A stretch of 64,000 nt of DNA from Basidiobolus meristosporus CBS 931.73 (GCA_002104905.1 MCFE01000250.1:50503-114502), one strand, 5' to 3'. Shown: positions 37,311 to 49,111, numbered from the stretch's first letter. Numbers and translations are program-made. The notes: generated from the letters alone by a model not told the origin.

Positions 37311-38295
37311 TTACTTGGGTGGGTTGTAGATGATCTTTCTATTCTTAAGAACACTCCACTTGAAGCGCTTAAGCCAGATGGAGATCACGAACAAGCCGGA
37401 GAGGATGGCAACAGCCTTGAGACCAAGCTTCTTACGCTCATCGTGCTCTGGTTCCGAAGCCCAGGAGAGGAACGTAGTAACATCCTTGGCCATTTGAGAA
37501 GTGGTGGCTGGGGTGCCATCTTCGTATTCAACCAAACCATCATACAACACTCTGGCCATGGCAATAGCACCACCAGGGAAGTAGGGGTTATAGTTGAGCC
37601 CTTCACGAACCTCAATACCAGCAGGGGCATCATAGTAGCCAGTCAAGAGGGCGAAAACGTAATCAGCTCCTCCATGTCTACCCTTGACGATCAAACTGAG
37701 ATCGGGAGGGTAAGCACCAGCGTTACCTGCTCTGGCGGCCTCCTCGTTGGGGTAAGGGCGGGGGAAGTAATCGGAAAGCTTTCCGGGTCTCTCGAACATT
37801 TCACCGGCATCGTTGGGGCCGTCTTGGACCTCAATCTCCTCGGCGAGGGCCTTGGCCTCCTCTTCGGTGTGGGAAACGCCAACCAAGTTACGGAAGGCAA
37901 TACGGTCCAAGGAATGGCAAGTGGAACAAACTTCTTTGTATACCTGGTAACCACGACGGATGGAGGCGTGGTCGAAGGTGCTCAGTGGGCTGTTGTGAGA
38001 CCAAGGGAAAGCAGGAGGATGAAGACCCTCGTCAGCGCCATCAGCATGAATATTGCTCTCGAAGTATGCATAAGAAGCGGCGCCGGAAGCGGCAGCAGCG
38101 GCAGCAATGGTGCCAACTCTGGAGAAGATAGGCTGTTCAAAGAAACAGTTTAATATACTTGGTGCTGCATAAAGGCATCAAATGAAGAGTATTTACACTT
38201 TCGGCCGAGGAAGCAGAGTGATTGAAGCGAACTTGTCTTCCGCTACGGGTGATAGCTCTTTTCAAAGCAGAGGAGGTGGCTAATCTGGAGAGCAT
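37311..38295 (-). CDS. CYT1: Cytochrome c1, mitochondrial
   Basis: Heme subunit of respiratory complex III. Exon 1 (38295 to about 38194) encodes the presequence [20 protein letters not shown]. After one intron of about 65 bp, exon 2 runs to 37311. An Ala-rich inner-membrane sorting segment is followed by [20 protein letters not shown], the heme c site [59 protein letters not shown] and the axial methionine region [13 protein letters not shown]. The C-terminal membrane anchor is [20 protein letters not shown]. About 310 aa with no frame breaks. Confidence 0.96.
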
Positions 38296-38815
38296 GTTGA
38301 AGGAGAAACAGTGAATTATCCGAAAGGTTGTTGAGTTAGGCCCTCGGGTGGAGAAATTAGAGAAAGGGTAAGACTTCTCAAATCAATGATGTTGAGGATA
38401 AGAAAAGAGGGCTATTTCTTGAAAATGTGAAATTTTTGACCCATCTAGTTTAACCATCACCCCGACCCATTTTTCTCCCCGTACTTTGACAAAGTTCTTG
38501 GGGCACTTGATTGGTGGAATATGTGTGGGGCTAGTATGGGGCGTGATGCGCTTGTAATACAAACCTATTGAAATCTCCTTTTCTACTCGGGTTGCCACCC
38601 AAAATCCTATGCTCCATATCATATGGCTACCCCAGAGGTTTTCCGATTTATGCCAAGTGTTTATTTGTAAGGTTAGGTTACCAGAATTAGGGTTAGGGCT
38701 CAGTAGTCAGGCTTTGTAGTTGTTTTTCACATGCTGTCGATCAGCATAAATGATGCTTACGTGTATATTTGCGATATTCGCTATATATTTCTAAGTTCTT
38801 GACAGTCCACCATCA
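38296..38815. promoter_or_regulatory. Divergent promoter region, CYT1 / paraoxonase-like gene
   Basis: About 520 bp between two start codons. It contains an interstitial telomere-like repeat (listed separately) and an AT-rich TATATATTT stretch near 38783, about 35 bp before the paraoxonase-like start. Confidence 0.45.
38687..38698 (+). repeat. Interstitial TTAGGG x2
   Basis: Two exact tandem TTAGGG units, preceded by GGTTAGGTTA. Same orientation as the TTAGGG units at the LINE junctions in the right part of the window, but no transposon is seen beside it. TTAGGG motifs also occur in fungal promoters. Confidence 0.6.
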
Positions 38816-40113
38816 ATGCTTTTGTACATATTTGTAGGTCTTCTTGCTGTTTTAGGGGGTGTGTTGTATGCGCCATTAATTGAAGTATGGGAAGTCTCGG
38901 GACTGAACAAACCATTTCCCACTCACGAAATCCCCTCCAACTGCGTCATTTTGAAAGGTATCGCCTCGAGAGGAAGCTAGCTTGTATTTTGCGGTTAACT
39001 TATTGCCAAATAGAGCTTCAAGCCTGTGAAGATATTCACATCCACCATAGTACTGCAACCGCTTTTTTGACGTGTGGCTCTCCTCAAAGAAGAACTCAAT
39101 GGTATCCCCCAATCCAGAAGATGGACAAAGCCGGTGCTGGGGTTGATCAGTTTGTAAAATATGATTTGGCAGTAAGTTTAGCCTGTGCATTCAATAGTGT
39201 TCTATGAAGTTGAGCGAGATTTACGCTTTTACAGACGGATACCTACCAAGCACTGAAGGTAGTTAATTACCCCCATACTGAATTGGTGCTTCATGGAATC
39301 GGCATGCACGAAAACCCAGAGAATCCAAAGGAGCTCATCATTGCTGCAGTAAACCATCGTACCTCAGGTTCGGTCATTGAGATCTTTACTCATCCTGTTG
39401 GAAGTGATAAGTTGGTGCACGTCGAAACAGTCGTACATGAGTTGATACATTCACCCAACGATATTGTGGTCCTTTCGAAAAAAGAATTCTACGTCACGAA
39501 TGATTTCCCTGCTATGATACCTAAATGGGCACGAGCGATTGAGAGTAAACATGTCTATCAGTTCGTTAGTCTGCTATGTCTGCTTGTCTAACATATTTCC
39601 ATAGTGCTGGCTCCTCCTTACACCTCCGTCATCCACCGTTCTGAATCGGGGGAGATAAGAAATGTTGCAATGCTTCGTGGTGCTAATGGAATAGCTGTCA
39701 ACCATGATGCAAGCCTGATCTACGTCAACTCTTATGGCACCGGCCGTTTGAATGTTTACCAAAGAAGTGCCAATTCTGGCAATTTGGTGCTTATGGATGT
39801 TGTGAAGGTCGGGTTTGGAATTGATAATCCTACAGTTGATTATACGACTGGTGAGATCTACGATACTGGAACTACTAATGGCTTGGCCGCTGTCAAGTCG
39901 TACAGCACTGTAGGATATCAAGTGCCCTTCCAAGTATCCAAAATAGTAAACAACACCGATAGCGATCTATTTTATGGAGTGCGCTTCAAGTCAAATCCAT
40001 TCCTTACTGGAATTGCTCCTGGCATGGCAACTGTCGCTGCTGTGGATTCGAAATTGGGAAAAGCACTTGTGGGAGGCTTCAACATGCAAGGAACACTTTT
40101 ATGCAAAATCTAA
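38816..40113 (+). CDS. Paraoxonase/arylesterase-like membrane-anchored protein
   Basis: Six-bladed beta-propeller lactonase/esterase of the PON family. Start MLLYIFVGLLAVLGGVLYAP is an uncleaved signal anchor. Four exons: NCVILKG|ELQACEDIHIH, FVKYDLA|TDTYQALK, then LVLHGIGMHENPENPKELII, AVNHRTSGSVIEIFTH, HSPNDIVVLSKKEFYVTND, and after a last intron GANGIAVNHDASLIYVNS to the end GGFNMQGTLLCKI. CEDI, HGI, VNH, NDI and YVTND match PON calcium-site and propeller motifs. The last exon has the Asn/Asp-containing GI-V-HD motif. About 360 aa, frame intact. Physiological substrate unknown. Confidence 0.85.
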
Positions 40114-40409
40114 ATAGCCATGAATACCGCAGACTAAATATTGATATTGCGTATCCAAACAAAAAACTGTAAGAGCTTTACATGGATGTCGTTTATATTG
40201 TCATATTCAAATTAACAGTAAATATATTGGAATAAAGTACTTGCAAATGTATCTAATTATGGAGCTTTTCCGTTATATTACTGGCAAGGTCAAGGTGTTT
40301 AAATGAACTTTCATATCGCAAGCTATGAATGATATGTAAATACGTTGTGTTGATATTCAATATTTATATGTATTTATTGGAAAACTGTTCAGAATTTCTT
40401 CGGCATATA

Positions 40410-41540
40410 TTAAAGGTTTTCTTCAGTTGGTGATATCATTTCAGTAGGTTTGTCCAGCATGATTTCATCCTCGTTGTCCTTCGAATCGCCAGGCTCACTT
40501 AGTAAATACTCGGCTTTTGAGCTACGTCCTTTATTCTTCGACTGAGGTTCGTTACTTCTACCCTCGGCATCTCTTTCGTTGTTGGTGCCTTTATCGTCTT
40601 GGTATCTAGATGATTGCCCATTAGAGTCACTTCTCCGATAGCTTTCATGTGTAGGTAGGAAACATTCTTCGGGTTCAAGCTCATAGAGTCCACCACCATT
40701 TCTCAGAGGGAACCCTTCCTCAGGCTCAAAATGCCAATGTCGTCCGCCGCGTCTGCCATGGAATCTTTCTTCAGGTACTGAGCCATAATGTCTTCTACCG
40801 TGTCTTGAAGAATGTCCTCGCTCGGATCCAAAACTCCAATGACCCCTACCACGTCTTGGAGGGAAGCCATAATGCGGTCCAAAGCCCCAAGGTTCACTAC
40901 CACATCTTGGCGGGAAGCCATCAAGGGGTCCCCATTGTCTTCCACCGCGTCTTGTCGGGAAGCCTTTGTGAAATCCAAAGTTCCAGGGTCCATCACCAAA
41001 TCTTGGAGGAAAGCCTGCGTCAGGCCCAAATCCCCAATCTCTTCCAGGGCCTCCGGAGGGAGGCTCTTCGGATTTCCCCTTGCATTTACTACACTTGGGT
41101 TTCTCTTGATCTGGTGTGGGTCCCCGAGATAACTTACCTACGGGTCTATGACTCCAGAATCTTTCACTTTGAAAACGTGGGTTAAAACTCCCATACATCA
41201 TTCTCCAAAATCCTGACCCATGCCTTGGATCACAATGATCCTCACCAGGAAAGCTTCTGAAATGCGGAAAGCCATAAGGCTTGAAATGCCTTTGACCACA
41301 TTTATACCCACAAACTATCCCATTACGGTCATTAGTTTGATTTTCATGAATTTCACACTCATCCTCACTATCACTGGATAGTTTCTCAATCAGAGGAATT
41401 TCATCAGGTATAGGTTGAGTAAATTCGTTCACACCACACGAAAGAGGATTGCACACATCACTTATGACACAGTTGGTCAATTCATTCTCCAGCACAAGAA
41501 TTGCGCTTCCAAGCTCTGACTTACGGTTGATTTCACACAT
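40410..41540 (-). CDS. Unrecognised 376-aa protein with seven 17-residue repeats
   Basis: I do not recognise this gene. It is one open frame with no signal peptide or membrane segment. Residues 1-160 are acidic, then Cys/His-containing (CGYKCGQRH, CSKCKGK). Residues 176-292 are seven head-to-tail units of the form GFPPRRGRGHWSFGSER, six of 17 residues and one of 15. The C-terminal 80 residues are polar and charged (SER/ASP/GLU/LYS). The Phe/Trp/Arg/Gly-rich units resemble RGG/FG low-complexity regions of RNA-binding or condensate proteins, which is only an analogy. It could be a fast-evolving, lineage-specific gene. Confidence 0.7.
   Translation of the reverse strand: MCEINRKSELGSAILVLENELTNCVISDVCNPLSCGVNEFTQPIPDEIPLIEKLSSDSEDECEIHENQTNDRNGIVCGYKCGQRHFKPYGFPHFRSFPGEDHCDPRHGSGFWRMMYGSFNPRFQSERFWSHRPVGKLSRGPTPDQEKPKCSKCKGKSEEPPSGGPGRDWGFGPDAGFPPRFGDGPWNFGFHKGFPTRRGGRQWGPLDGFPPRCGSEPWGFGPHYGFPPRRGRGHWSFGSERGHSSRHGRRHYGSVPEERFHGRRGGRHWHFEPEEGFPLRNGGGLYELEPEECFLPTHESYRRSDSNGQSSRYQDDKGTNNERDAEGRSNEPQSKNKGRSSKAEYLLSEPGDSKDNEDEIMLDKPTEMISPTEENL
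40665..41015 (-). repeat. Seven tandem 51-bp coding repeats
   Basis: In-frame repeats within the preceding gene. Units start GFPPR, GFPTR, GFPPR, GFPPR, GHSSR, RFHGR and GFPLR. The second is 45 bp, the others 51 bp. Units toward the C-terminus have drifted (GF to GH/RF, FG to EP), so duplication is not very recent at that end. Confidence 0.85.
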
Positions 41541-42100
41541 TAGAATTGGACTAGTTGTAATTATGGTCTGCTAATGATGGATGGGAATTATATAGTGAAA
41601 CTCCGCAGTGGCTTTCCGCAATGGACACAACTCCGCAGTTAATTTAGCCGTCAGGATCGTATGCATTAGTACCCTTGATTATATTGCATATAGTTATTCA
41701 TAATGAATTAAACAATAAACATCCTAAAACTAAATTATTGTTTTTGGGCTTCTTCCATATGAATTACTATGAGCTGTGCTGGAAGGTAATCTGGCAGTAA
41801 GCATGAACTGAACATAAATACATGAGAATACCATGTCTTTACACTCTGAATATATGCCATTTCTCACGCTGGTGGGTCATTCGAACCACAAAAATATGCC
41901 GCACAAACGCGAATAGTCTCAAAAATACGTGTTAAGCTTGGCCAGGAATCAATGATATCACAATGAGACTCGCACTTGGTCTTCAACTTGTAGAACGAGA
42001 AAAAGTCAGCATTTTAATCCATGAGTTTACATAAAATGAATGTCCGACTTCTAAATAGAAGGGTACTATATGCGATATTTTGATTATATGTAAATAGAGC
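41541..42100. other. Intergenic, no gene recognised
   Basis: About 560 bp, AT-rich, from the promoter of the repeat protein to the right duplication arm. Nothing else seen. Confidence 0.4.
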
Positions 42101-45085
42101 TTAATGAAATAGAAAACTATGTTGAATTGATGATAGGGTAAATGCTTCCTCATAGATCTGCTTCTGCTCGGCAAGATGCTTCACGTAAATACCATTGGCT
42201 GGGGCAGCACAAGTGGCTCTCCCAACGTATTTGAGCTTGTGTTGGCTGGGTAGTAGCTGATTGAGCCTCGATTCCATGAAGTACCACGCTCCGCCGTTTT
42301 GTGTCTCCTCTTGGCACCACACAAATTCGGATGCTGATGGATACTTGGATATCTCCGCTTCCAAGTCTTCCTTGGGGAACGGGGAGTATTCCTCCACCCT
42401 GATTAGCGCCACTTGATCCACCATTTCTTTCTTGGCCCGTTCCTCTAGCAGCTCATAGTACAGCTTTCCAGAGACGAAGATCACTCGTCGAACTGATAGC
42501 TTGTTGGCTTCCATATCAGAAATCACCGGCTGGAATGAGGTTCCCGGTGCGAAGTCATCCAGATCAGAGACTGCCTTGGGAATGCGCGTGAGCCTTTTAG
42601 GGCCAACAACAATCAGCGGCTTGCGATAGTTTCGCTTCATCTGGCGGCGTAGCACATGGAAGTATTGGGCAGGAGTGGAGCAATTCACCACATGCCAGTT
42701 GACATTGTTGCTGACATTTGGATCGGTGACATTGAACCGATCGCTGGACAGTTGCAGAAAGCGCTCGATGCGGCATGAAGTGTGCTCAGGGCCCGCACCT
42801 TCGTACCCATGAGGAAGCACCAGTACTAGGCCTGACTGACGCAGCCATTTCTCTTCCCCTCCAGAGATGAAGCTGTCGATCACCTCCTGTGCTGAGTTGA
42901 AGAAGTCGCCGAGCTGAGCTTCCCACATGTTCAGCCGGTTTGGAGTCTCCAAGGACATGCCGTACTCGTAGCTCATCACTGCTAGCTCACCAAGCGGGCT
43001 ATCCACCAGTTCAAGCTTCCCTTGGGTCGAGGATAGGTTGTTCAGGGGGGTGTACTTGGTGTTGGTTTGCTGGCAGTTTATCATGGCGTGTCTGGGTATG
43101 AACACGCCGCGGGCCACATCCTGGCCACAAATGCGAGCATGGTGACCCTCAAGTAGGAGAGATCCGATCGCCATGGCCTCCGCTGAGGCATACCCGATCT
43201 TCTTTCCTTCTTTCATCTGCTCCATTCTTGTGTCGATGTTCAGCTTTTGCATTTTCTCGTTCAGCACGATGTCCTTTGCAACGGTGACTGCCCGGATCCC
43301 GATGCTACGCAGAATGCTTGGGTCCACTCCGGTGTCCATTTTGCAAGTGCTCTCCAGTGGGATGACCATCGATCGCCATTTTCCTAGCAAATGAGATGGC
43401 TGCACCTGGTATTTTGGTGCATTTCGGTAGCAGCTCGCGATAGTGAGCATCGTGGCTTGCCTTGATGTTGTTCTTGACATCGACTGAATCAATGGCCTTC
43501 TCGCTGACCAAGTGCTGCGTGTACAAGTCGATGACACTGTCATGAGCCTTGATCTCCTTGTACATCAGCGGCTGTGCGCAGAAGGGGTCCTCTGCCTCGT
43601 GGTGGCCGTGGCGACGATATGTGATCATGTCGATGATGATGTCCTTCCCAAAGGTTTTGCGGTAGTTGACGGCGATTCGGGCGGCAATGGCGGCCATTTC
43701 TGGATGATCACCATTCACATGAATGGCCGGTATTTCCACCATCTTGCCAATGTCAGAGGAATAGGTGGTAGAGCGCCCATTGGCCGAGTCGGTGGTGACG
43801 CTGACTTGGTTGTTGAGCACAATGTGGACGGTGCCTCCGGTGGTGAAGTGAGGGAGATTGGTCAAGCCAAATGTCTCGGTGACTACCCCTTGGCCAGTGA
43901 AGCCCCCATCGCCGTGCATTTGAACACTCATCACCATGTCCTCTACCTTGTAGTCATCCGTCTCCTGTGACAAATAATCCTCCTGCTTGGCTCTGACTTT
44001 GCCAAGGGCAACTGGATTCACGAGTTCCAGATGACAGGGATTGGGGACTACGGATACATGCAGTGGGTGCTTGCCGCCAAGGTTTAGGTCTACGGAGGCC
44101 TGTGCGTTATACACCAGGTCGCCAATGATGTGGGAAGGGATTTCGTCGGGAAATTCGGAGAGCCCTTGGAACTTACGGAACAGCGAGTCCTTGGGAACTC
44201 CCAGTAATTCCATCATGATCTGCATACGACAACGGTGAGTCAGGCACATCACCACCTCCAGCACTCCTGCCTTACTGGAGTGCTCCAGGACCTGTTGGAG
44301 CGCAACAAGCGCACTCTCAGAGCCTTCCAGGCTGAACTGTTTCTGATGGCCACACTCACGCATCATGTAATGATCGAAGGTCTCCGACCTGGCCATCAAC
44401 TCAAGAAACTTATACTTTTCCTCCTTGGAGAAGTTGGTGTCGATACATGTCTCAGCTTGGCTAGCAAACCACCTGCGCAAAGAGTCATCCTGCACATCAA
44501 CATTAGTGGGTGTCAAGCTGAATCATCACATAGCAAGAGGGCTTACGGTGATGTGCATAAACTCAAATGCCATGTGGCCACAGTAAACATTCTCGAGATG
44601 CTCGATGATCTGAGCAAGCGTTGCTTTTGACAGACCCTTCATACTCACAATTCCTAATGCACTGGTGAGTATTGCAGTCAGTGATCAGTAGTGGCTGATC
44701 TTACCTTCAAGTTGGTATTCGGCTTGAGGGTCATCTAGTCCATAGGTTGATGGGTCCAAGGACGCGTCGTGGCTGCAAGTTCATGATGTTAGCTACTGGG
44801 GTTCATCACACATGGATGGTGAGCATACCTCTGATGCCACATATTCAGTGGATCGATGTTGGCGCATTTGTGGCCAAATGAGCGATATGCGTCCACTAGA
44901 CGGACGAGGTTGCTATTCTGAATTCGGTTGGCTATTTCTGATTTGCTGACTGATGTGATGTGATGTGGTCAGTACTGATGGATCAATTGAGAGTAGCATG
45001 AACACTTCTTACATTCTTTCACAGCAACTCTCCGAGCGCTTCTAGCACCATAAAAGGAGGAGCCATTCGAGTTGGAGATGGTCAT
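42101..45085 (-). pseudogene. DHTKD1: 2-oxoadipate dehydrogenase E1 (DHTKD1-like), frameshifted copy
   Basis: Second copy of the OADH E1 gene with the same five-exon layout (start 45085, last exon from 44489). One extra base near 43443, relative to the left copy, breaks the frame after KASHDAHY; the downstream frame (NAPKYQVQPSHLLGKWRSM onward) stays open to the stop at 42101. As written, it would give a truncated protein of about 520 aa lacking the C-terminal transketolase-like domains. Amino-acid differences from the left copy are few (for example LSQETDD, LTRIPKA, EANKLSV) except at the extreme C-terminus (SSIQHSFLFH versus SSAQHSLLPH). It shares the unusual HRCRMQ and GHHE residues. The indel could be an assembly error. 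Confidence 0.85.
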
Positions 45086-45310
45086 GATGAATGCGGTGCA
45101 GTGCAAGATTGATGCTCGTACCTGGGTGACAAGCTGGGCTTTTATTCAGGTTGTTCGACCTCTGCACTTTGCATGAATTTATTCCTTGGCGTTAAACATT
45201 GTCTCTGATTAGGAGATCAATATGCTGTAAAGGTGGACTGAGTGGTATCATCGACAATGCAAGATGTAGCGATGTAATGCAGAAGAAATCAAAGACTTGG
45301 CATTTGCACC
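42101..45310 (-). repeat. Right arm of the 3.2-kb inverted duplication
   Basis: Reverse complement of 1-3204. Homology runs from the stop-codon region through all introns and about 225 bp of upstream sequence, ending near 45310 where the left copy reaches the window edge. The interior is nearly identical; the 3' end of the coding region and intron 1 are the most diverged parts. Confidence 0.93.
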
Positions 45311-45955
45311 GGTTGGTCGAATTTCAGCTACTTGACCAATTATATGAGTTAAGTGGAGCGCTATTTCCAAATTTCGAATTGACAAGAGCTTGGATATTGG
45401 CGCAGATCTCGAGTACTTTGTAGAAAAATTCTATGTTACTACCTGGCGAACACTACCAACTGGAATATCAGGATTTTGTGGCAAATCTGCTTCAACTTTA
45501 TTGAAATATTGTCAACTGCACTCACCTAGTACTTACCTAAATTTACTTTGGATCTGATATCATTATGATTGTTCTTCCTGAGTTAAGAACTGTTACTAGT
45601 TGCATGAAGCATCTTGTAAAAATTAGGTAAACCAATTATTGGTTGTTTCATTGTTGCTGAAGTGATTCACAATTGCAAGTATTTGTAATCCAGTTTGTTA
45701 GTTGCTTTGCATGCCTGATTTGGACTAAAGGATGCTAACAATAGTGAGTGAAGCATAAGTCAAGTAACTTTTACTATGAGTTTATGTTATCGGCAAAGTT
45801 ATTGTTAGTTTGTGTTTCAAGAGATTACTATTAGGCTTTTTATATGATGTACAAACATCCAATGATGGCTACAGACCAGACTGCTTTAATGGCACTAACC
45901 AGAGTACTGATACAAAATGCCTCAAATATGTACAATACATAGCTATTTTTGTATA
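45311..45955. other. AT-rich spacer, probably transposon-derived
   Basis: About 645 bp with no gene recognised. It separates the duplication arm from copia relics and may itself be decayed repeat sequence. Confidence 0.4.
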
Positions 45956-46480
45956 TTTGGTAATAACATCTTAATATTCACTTGACCTAGTCACTTAGGT
46001 CATAGGCAACAACAGTTTTCTCAATCACATTCAATATCTCCAAATCTCTTGCAGCAGGCTATGAGCCCCAAGCTGTCACTATCTGCAATGCCCACTACTG
46101 ATATAACTGAAGTTTTTTCCTCTGCTCATATTGGATGGATATAATACTCAAGTCTGTGTTACAAGTTTTGTAACTACACCTAAGAACTTGCCTAACTTAG
46201 TCACTTAGATCATGGTCTAGTAATCTTAGAGCATTTTGCCCAAATTCCTAGCTGGGATCTACTTTGAGCATTTTCACCAAAATATTAGGTGCCCAGAATA
46301 TGAAATTGGAGTAGTTGGCTATGCCCTCTCAGTTCCTTGCTATTCCTTAAGTATTGTAGAGTCCTGGCCTCCCTATCCTTCATTTAAGTAGCGTCTTCAA
46401 GCACACAACACTCAGATACAAATTACCAAACTGTCATCTACTTCACTGCACATTCTCACATTTTCTGGATCAGAATTAAT
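45956..46480 (+). mobile_element. Degenerate copia LTR/5' leader relics
   Basis: Two decayed pieces related to the intact copia at 54769-59450. About 45975-46140 shows LTR-like TTCACTTGACCTAGTCACTT, an LTR end, the primer-site-like GGCTATGAGCCCC and the start of gag to TTGGATGGAT. From about 46165 a second LTR-like stretch (CCTAACTTAGTCACTTAGAT, then TCACCAAAATATTAGGTGCC) follows. Internal parts are deleted. Similarity is by eye and boundaries are approximate. Confidence 0.7.
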
Positions 46481-46787
46481 ATGTTATGCAGTTGTCCGAT
46501 TGTCCTGATGCCTAAGAAGGAAATCCCAGCGATCATTCCAAAACTCTGGGTAAAAGCCAATCGATCAATAATGCACCATACTGCGGATCGGGGAATAAAT
46601 TGCCCGCTTGAGTCGTTTTCTCTGGAGATGCTTCTATTTGAACGAAGTAGAGGCAAGTTCCCAAAACGCGATTCTCCTCCTATTATTCCGTGCCGGAGGA
46701 ACTCCGCAGGCTACACATATGAGTTTCATTTCCTATAAATGACACGTACTCCGATGCTGCGTTTAACAACTGAACACCAACACTGAT

Positions 46788-47838
46788 ATGACTTCGTCTA
46801 TGAAACAATGCGCGTGGTGGAAGACCTTTGTCACTCCCAGTCGCTACTCCTATGACCGTATCCCTGACCAAACAGGCAAAGTGGCAATCGTCACCGGTGC
46901 CAACTCCGGATTGGGCTTTGAAACCACGGTCGCCTTGGCCGGTCGTGGAGCCCACGTCTTCTTGGCTTGCCGTAGCAAACAACGCGCTCTCGATGCAATC
47001 GAACGAGCAAACAAACGGATCAGGGAGCAGTACCCTAAAGCACCGGGACCAAAACTTGAGTTCTTGGAGTTGGACCTAAACGACATGAACAAGACCAAGA
47101 AGGCTGCGCAGGAGTTCTTGAGAAAAGGTCTTCCGTTGCATTTGTTAGTCAACAACTCGGGTATTGCCAACACGCCGTTTGGATTGACGGTAGATGGCAT
47201 CGAATCCCAGTTTGGAGTCAATCATATGGGGTAAGTATTGAAACAGAGATCGAGAAAAAAGTAATCTACTCACCTGGTTGCTTGTTGTTGCACTTAGGCA
47301 CTTTGTCTTCACAATGGAACTGCTTGATCGAATGAAGGAATCCCAACCATCGAGGATTGTAGTATTGAGCTCTATCGTTCATGAAGCTACCGCTCCTGGG
47401 GGTATTGATTTCGAGACTCTAAATGACGAGTCTATGAGTACACCGTATAGTCGCTACTGCCGGTCCAAGCTCGCAAACTTGCTCTTTGCAAAGGCCCTGG
47501 CACGACGTCTTCAGAATGAGAAGGTTTATGTGAACGTTCTTCACCCCGGGTGGGTTGCGACTGGACTCGATCGCCACGTCAAAGACTCACTCAACAGCTT
47601 CACATCCAGTCTTTTGACGCTACTGACCAGCATGGTGGCCATGAAGCCCAAAGTGGGTGCCTTGACACAACTATATTTGGCGACCAGTCCCGAGATTGAG
47701 GTGAAAGATATCCGAGGACGGTATTTCATTCCGATTGCGAACGAAATCCAACCCAGTGCTTATGCAAGGGATGTGCAACTGCAAGAGGAGTTGTGGAAGT
47801 TTTCGGAAAAGATGGTGAAAGAGAAGGTTTATGCATGA
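46788..47838 (+). CDS. Short-chain dehydrogenase/reductase, retinol-dehydrogenase-like
   Basis: NAD(P)-dependent SDR of 327 aa. Exon 1 is 46788-47230, intron 47231-47297 (67 bp), exon 2 is 47298-47838. Rossmann motif TGANSGLG, cofactor arginine region ACRSKQRA, LDLND, NNSG (usual NNAG), catalytic Ser in VVLSSIVHE and YCRSK as the YxxxK pair, then VLHPGWVATGL. The family includes fungal WWOX/RDH-like oxidoreductases acting on lipids or alcohols; the substrate is unknown. Full length and intact, surrounded by transposon relics on both sides. Confidence 0.92.
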
Positions 47839-48299
47839 AACATATGCGGTAAAAGACGTAGACAAGTCAATTGAATATCAAAATATTAGTAGTGGATATC
47901 CAGTACCCTGAGTAACTAGCAGAGTTATGTAATAGCGTAATTATTCAAGTAAATGGCTCTTAATATTGTCGTTGTAATCGCGGAATCAACTCCATTCTAT
48001 ATCACTACTACGTAGGTCGGCTTTTCCTCCTGGACCGTTACTATGTGCATAGAATTTTGAATGTCAAGTTTTCTTGAAAGTGAAGTACTCAAATTACTCA
48101 ATGTTGATATCATCTTTTGAAGGGAACATATTTCATACAGTCTGCATGCGTGCATATCTGAACTGTTGGAAGCTTCCGCTATAGCTCTTTCCATATTTTT
48201 CTAAGCTCATCTTACGGTTTGCAGCCACTCTTTATGTACCCAAACTTTTCATTGCTTGCTGCATATTAAAGTGGCAGTATAGTAGTTCCTTATTTATGA
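47839..48299. other. Spacer, no gene recognised
   Basis: About 460 bp of AT-rich sequence between the SDR 3' end and the hydrolase pseudogene. Nothing supported. Confidence 0.4.
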
Positions 48300-49111
48300 T
48301 TGATATGTACGTTCGCCTCAAAAGTCGTCCAAGTACTGGTCAGGCTTTTGCATAACTGGATATACTTCAGCACATCGTAAAGATCAAAGTGTGAAGCCCC
48401 TTTTGGAAGAAACAGGCTCATCGGTCTTCTGAACATCATTTTCGCTTAGGCACTTGATGTCGGCATCTGCTCCCACAACCAGCAAAATTGGGCTCAGGTG
48501 CACATAGTTGAATACTGAGAATTGCTCCAACCCATCCATGCTTCTGAAGACATACGAGTTTGTGCTACGAGGGTGCTGGGCACCGGGTGTACAGTAGTAG
48601 TTGTATGCTTCCTTGCAGAGAATGTGAGGCGACCTATGCATCTTCGGCGGTCTTTGGAACCCAGTTGTTCAAGTAAACCTCGTCGCCCTTCACTTCTCTT
48701 GTTCTTTGTCTTGCAGACTCGTGCAGGTCTTCAAATGAGAGGTTACCATACAAATCTTCTCTCCACAAACCACCAACATCTGTTGAGCTGATTCCACCAA
48801 AAGCCTTGATGCGCACAGGTTTGTGCAGTACAAGGAGCGTATCCACCTGAAGCACAGGTCTTCTACTCTCTGATTGGGACCCTCAAGACATCTGGGGAGT
48901 CCTTCACTCTCACCTTGGTAGGCAGCATTGAACCTTAGCGTGAAGAAGCCAAACTTACTCAACCTTACTGCGTAAAGGTCAGTGGCTTACTCCTTCACAC
49001 CACCACCAGTGTGGTTGATAACAACTGCAGCATGCTTTTTCGGTTGTGTATTCTCAGGAAGATAGAGGCAATCTTAGTTCCTTGGCTTTGAAAAGTCACT
49101 TTGCGAGGCAT
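48300..49111 (-). pseudogene. Decayed YcjY-like alpha/beta-hydrolase
   Basis: Remnant of an alpha/beta-hydrolase resembling bacterial YcjY/dienelactone-hydrolase-type proteins. In order on the minus strand: MPRKVTFQSQGTKIA; in another frame LPENTQPKKHAAVVINHTGG; SKFGFFTLRFNAAYQGESEG with NQRVEDL; a deletion; KAFGGISSTDVGGLWREDLY, WVPKT; YNYYCTPGAQHPRSTNSYVF and LSPILLVVGADAD; finally a frame change to KGASHFDLYDV. The expected nucleophile elbow region is missing between VEDL and VRIKAFG. Multiple frame changes and the deletion argue for real decay rather than sequencing error. The family is common in bacteria and some fungi. Confidence 0.72.

Noticed and set aside
43430-43450. An intron in OADH copy 2 at the frame break
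   Set aside because: The left copy shows uninterrupted coding sequence here and the difference is a single inserted base.
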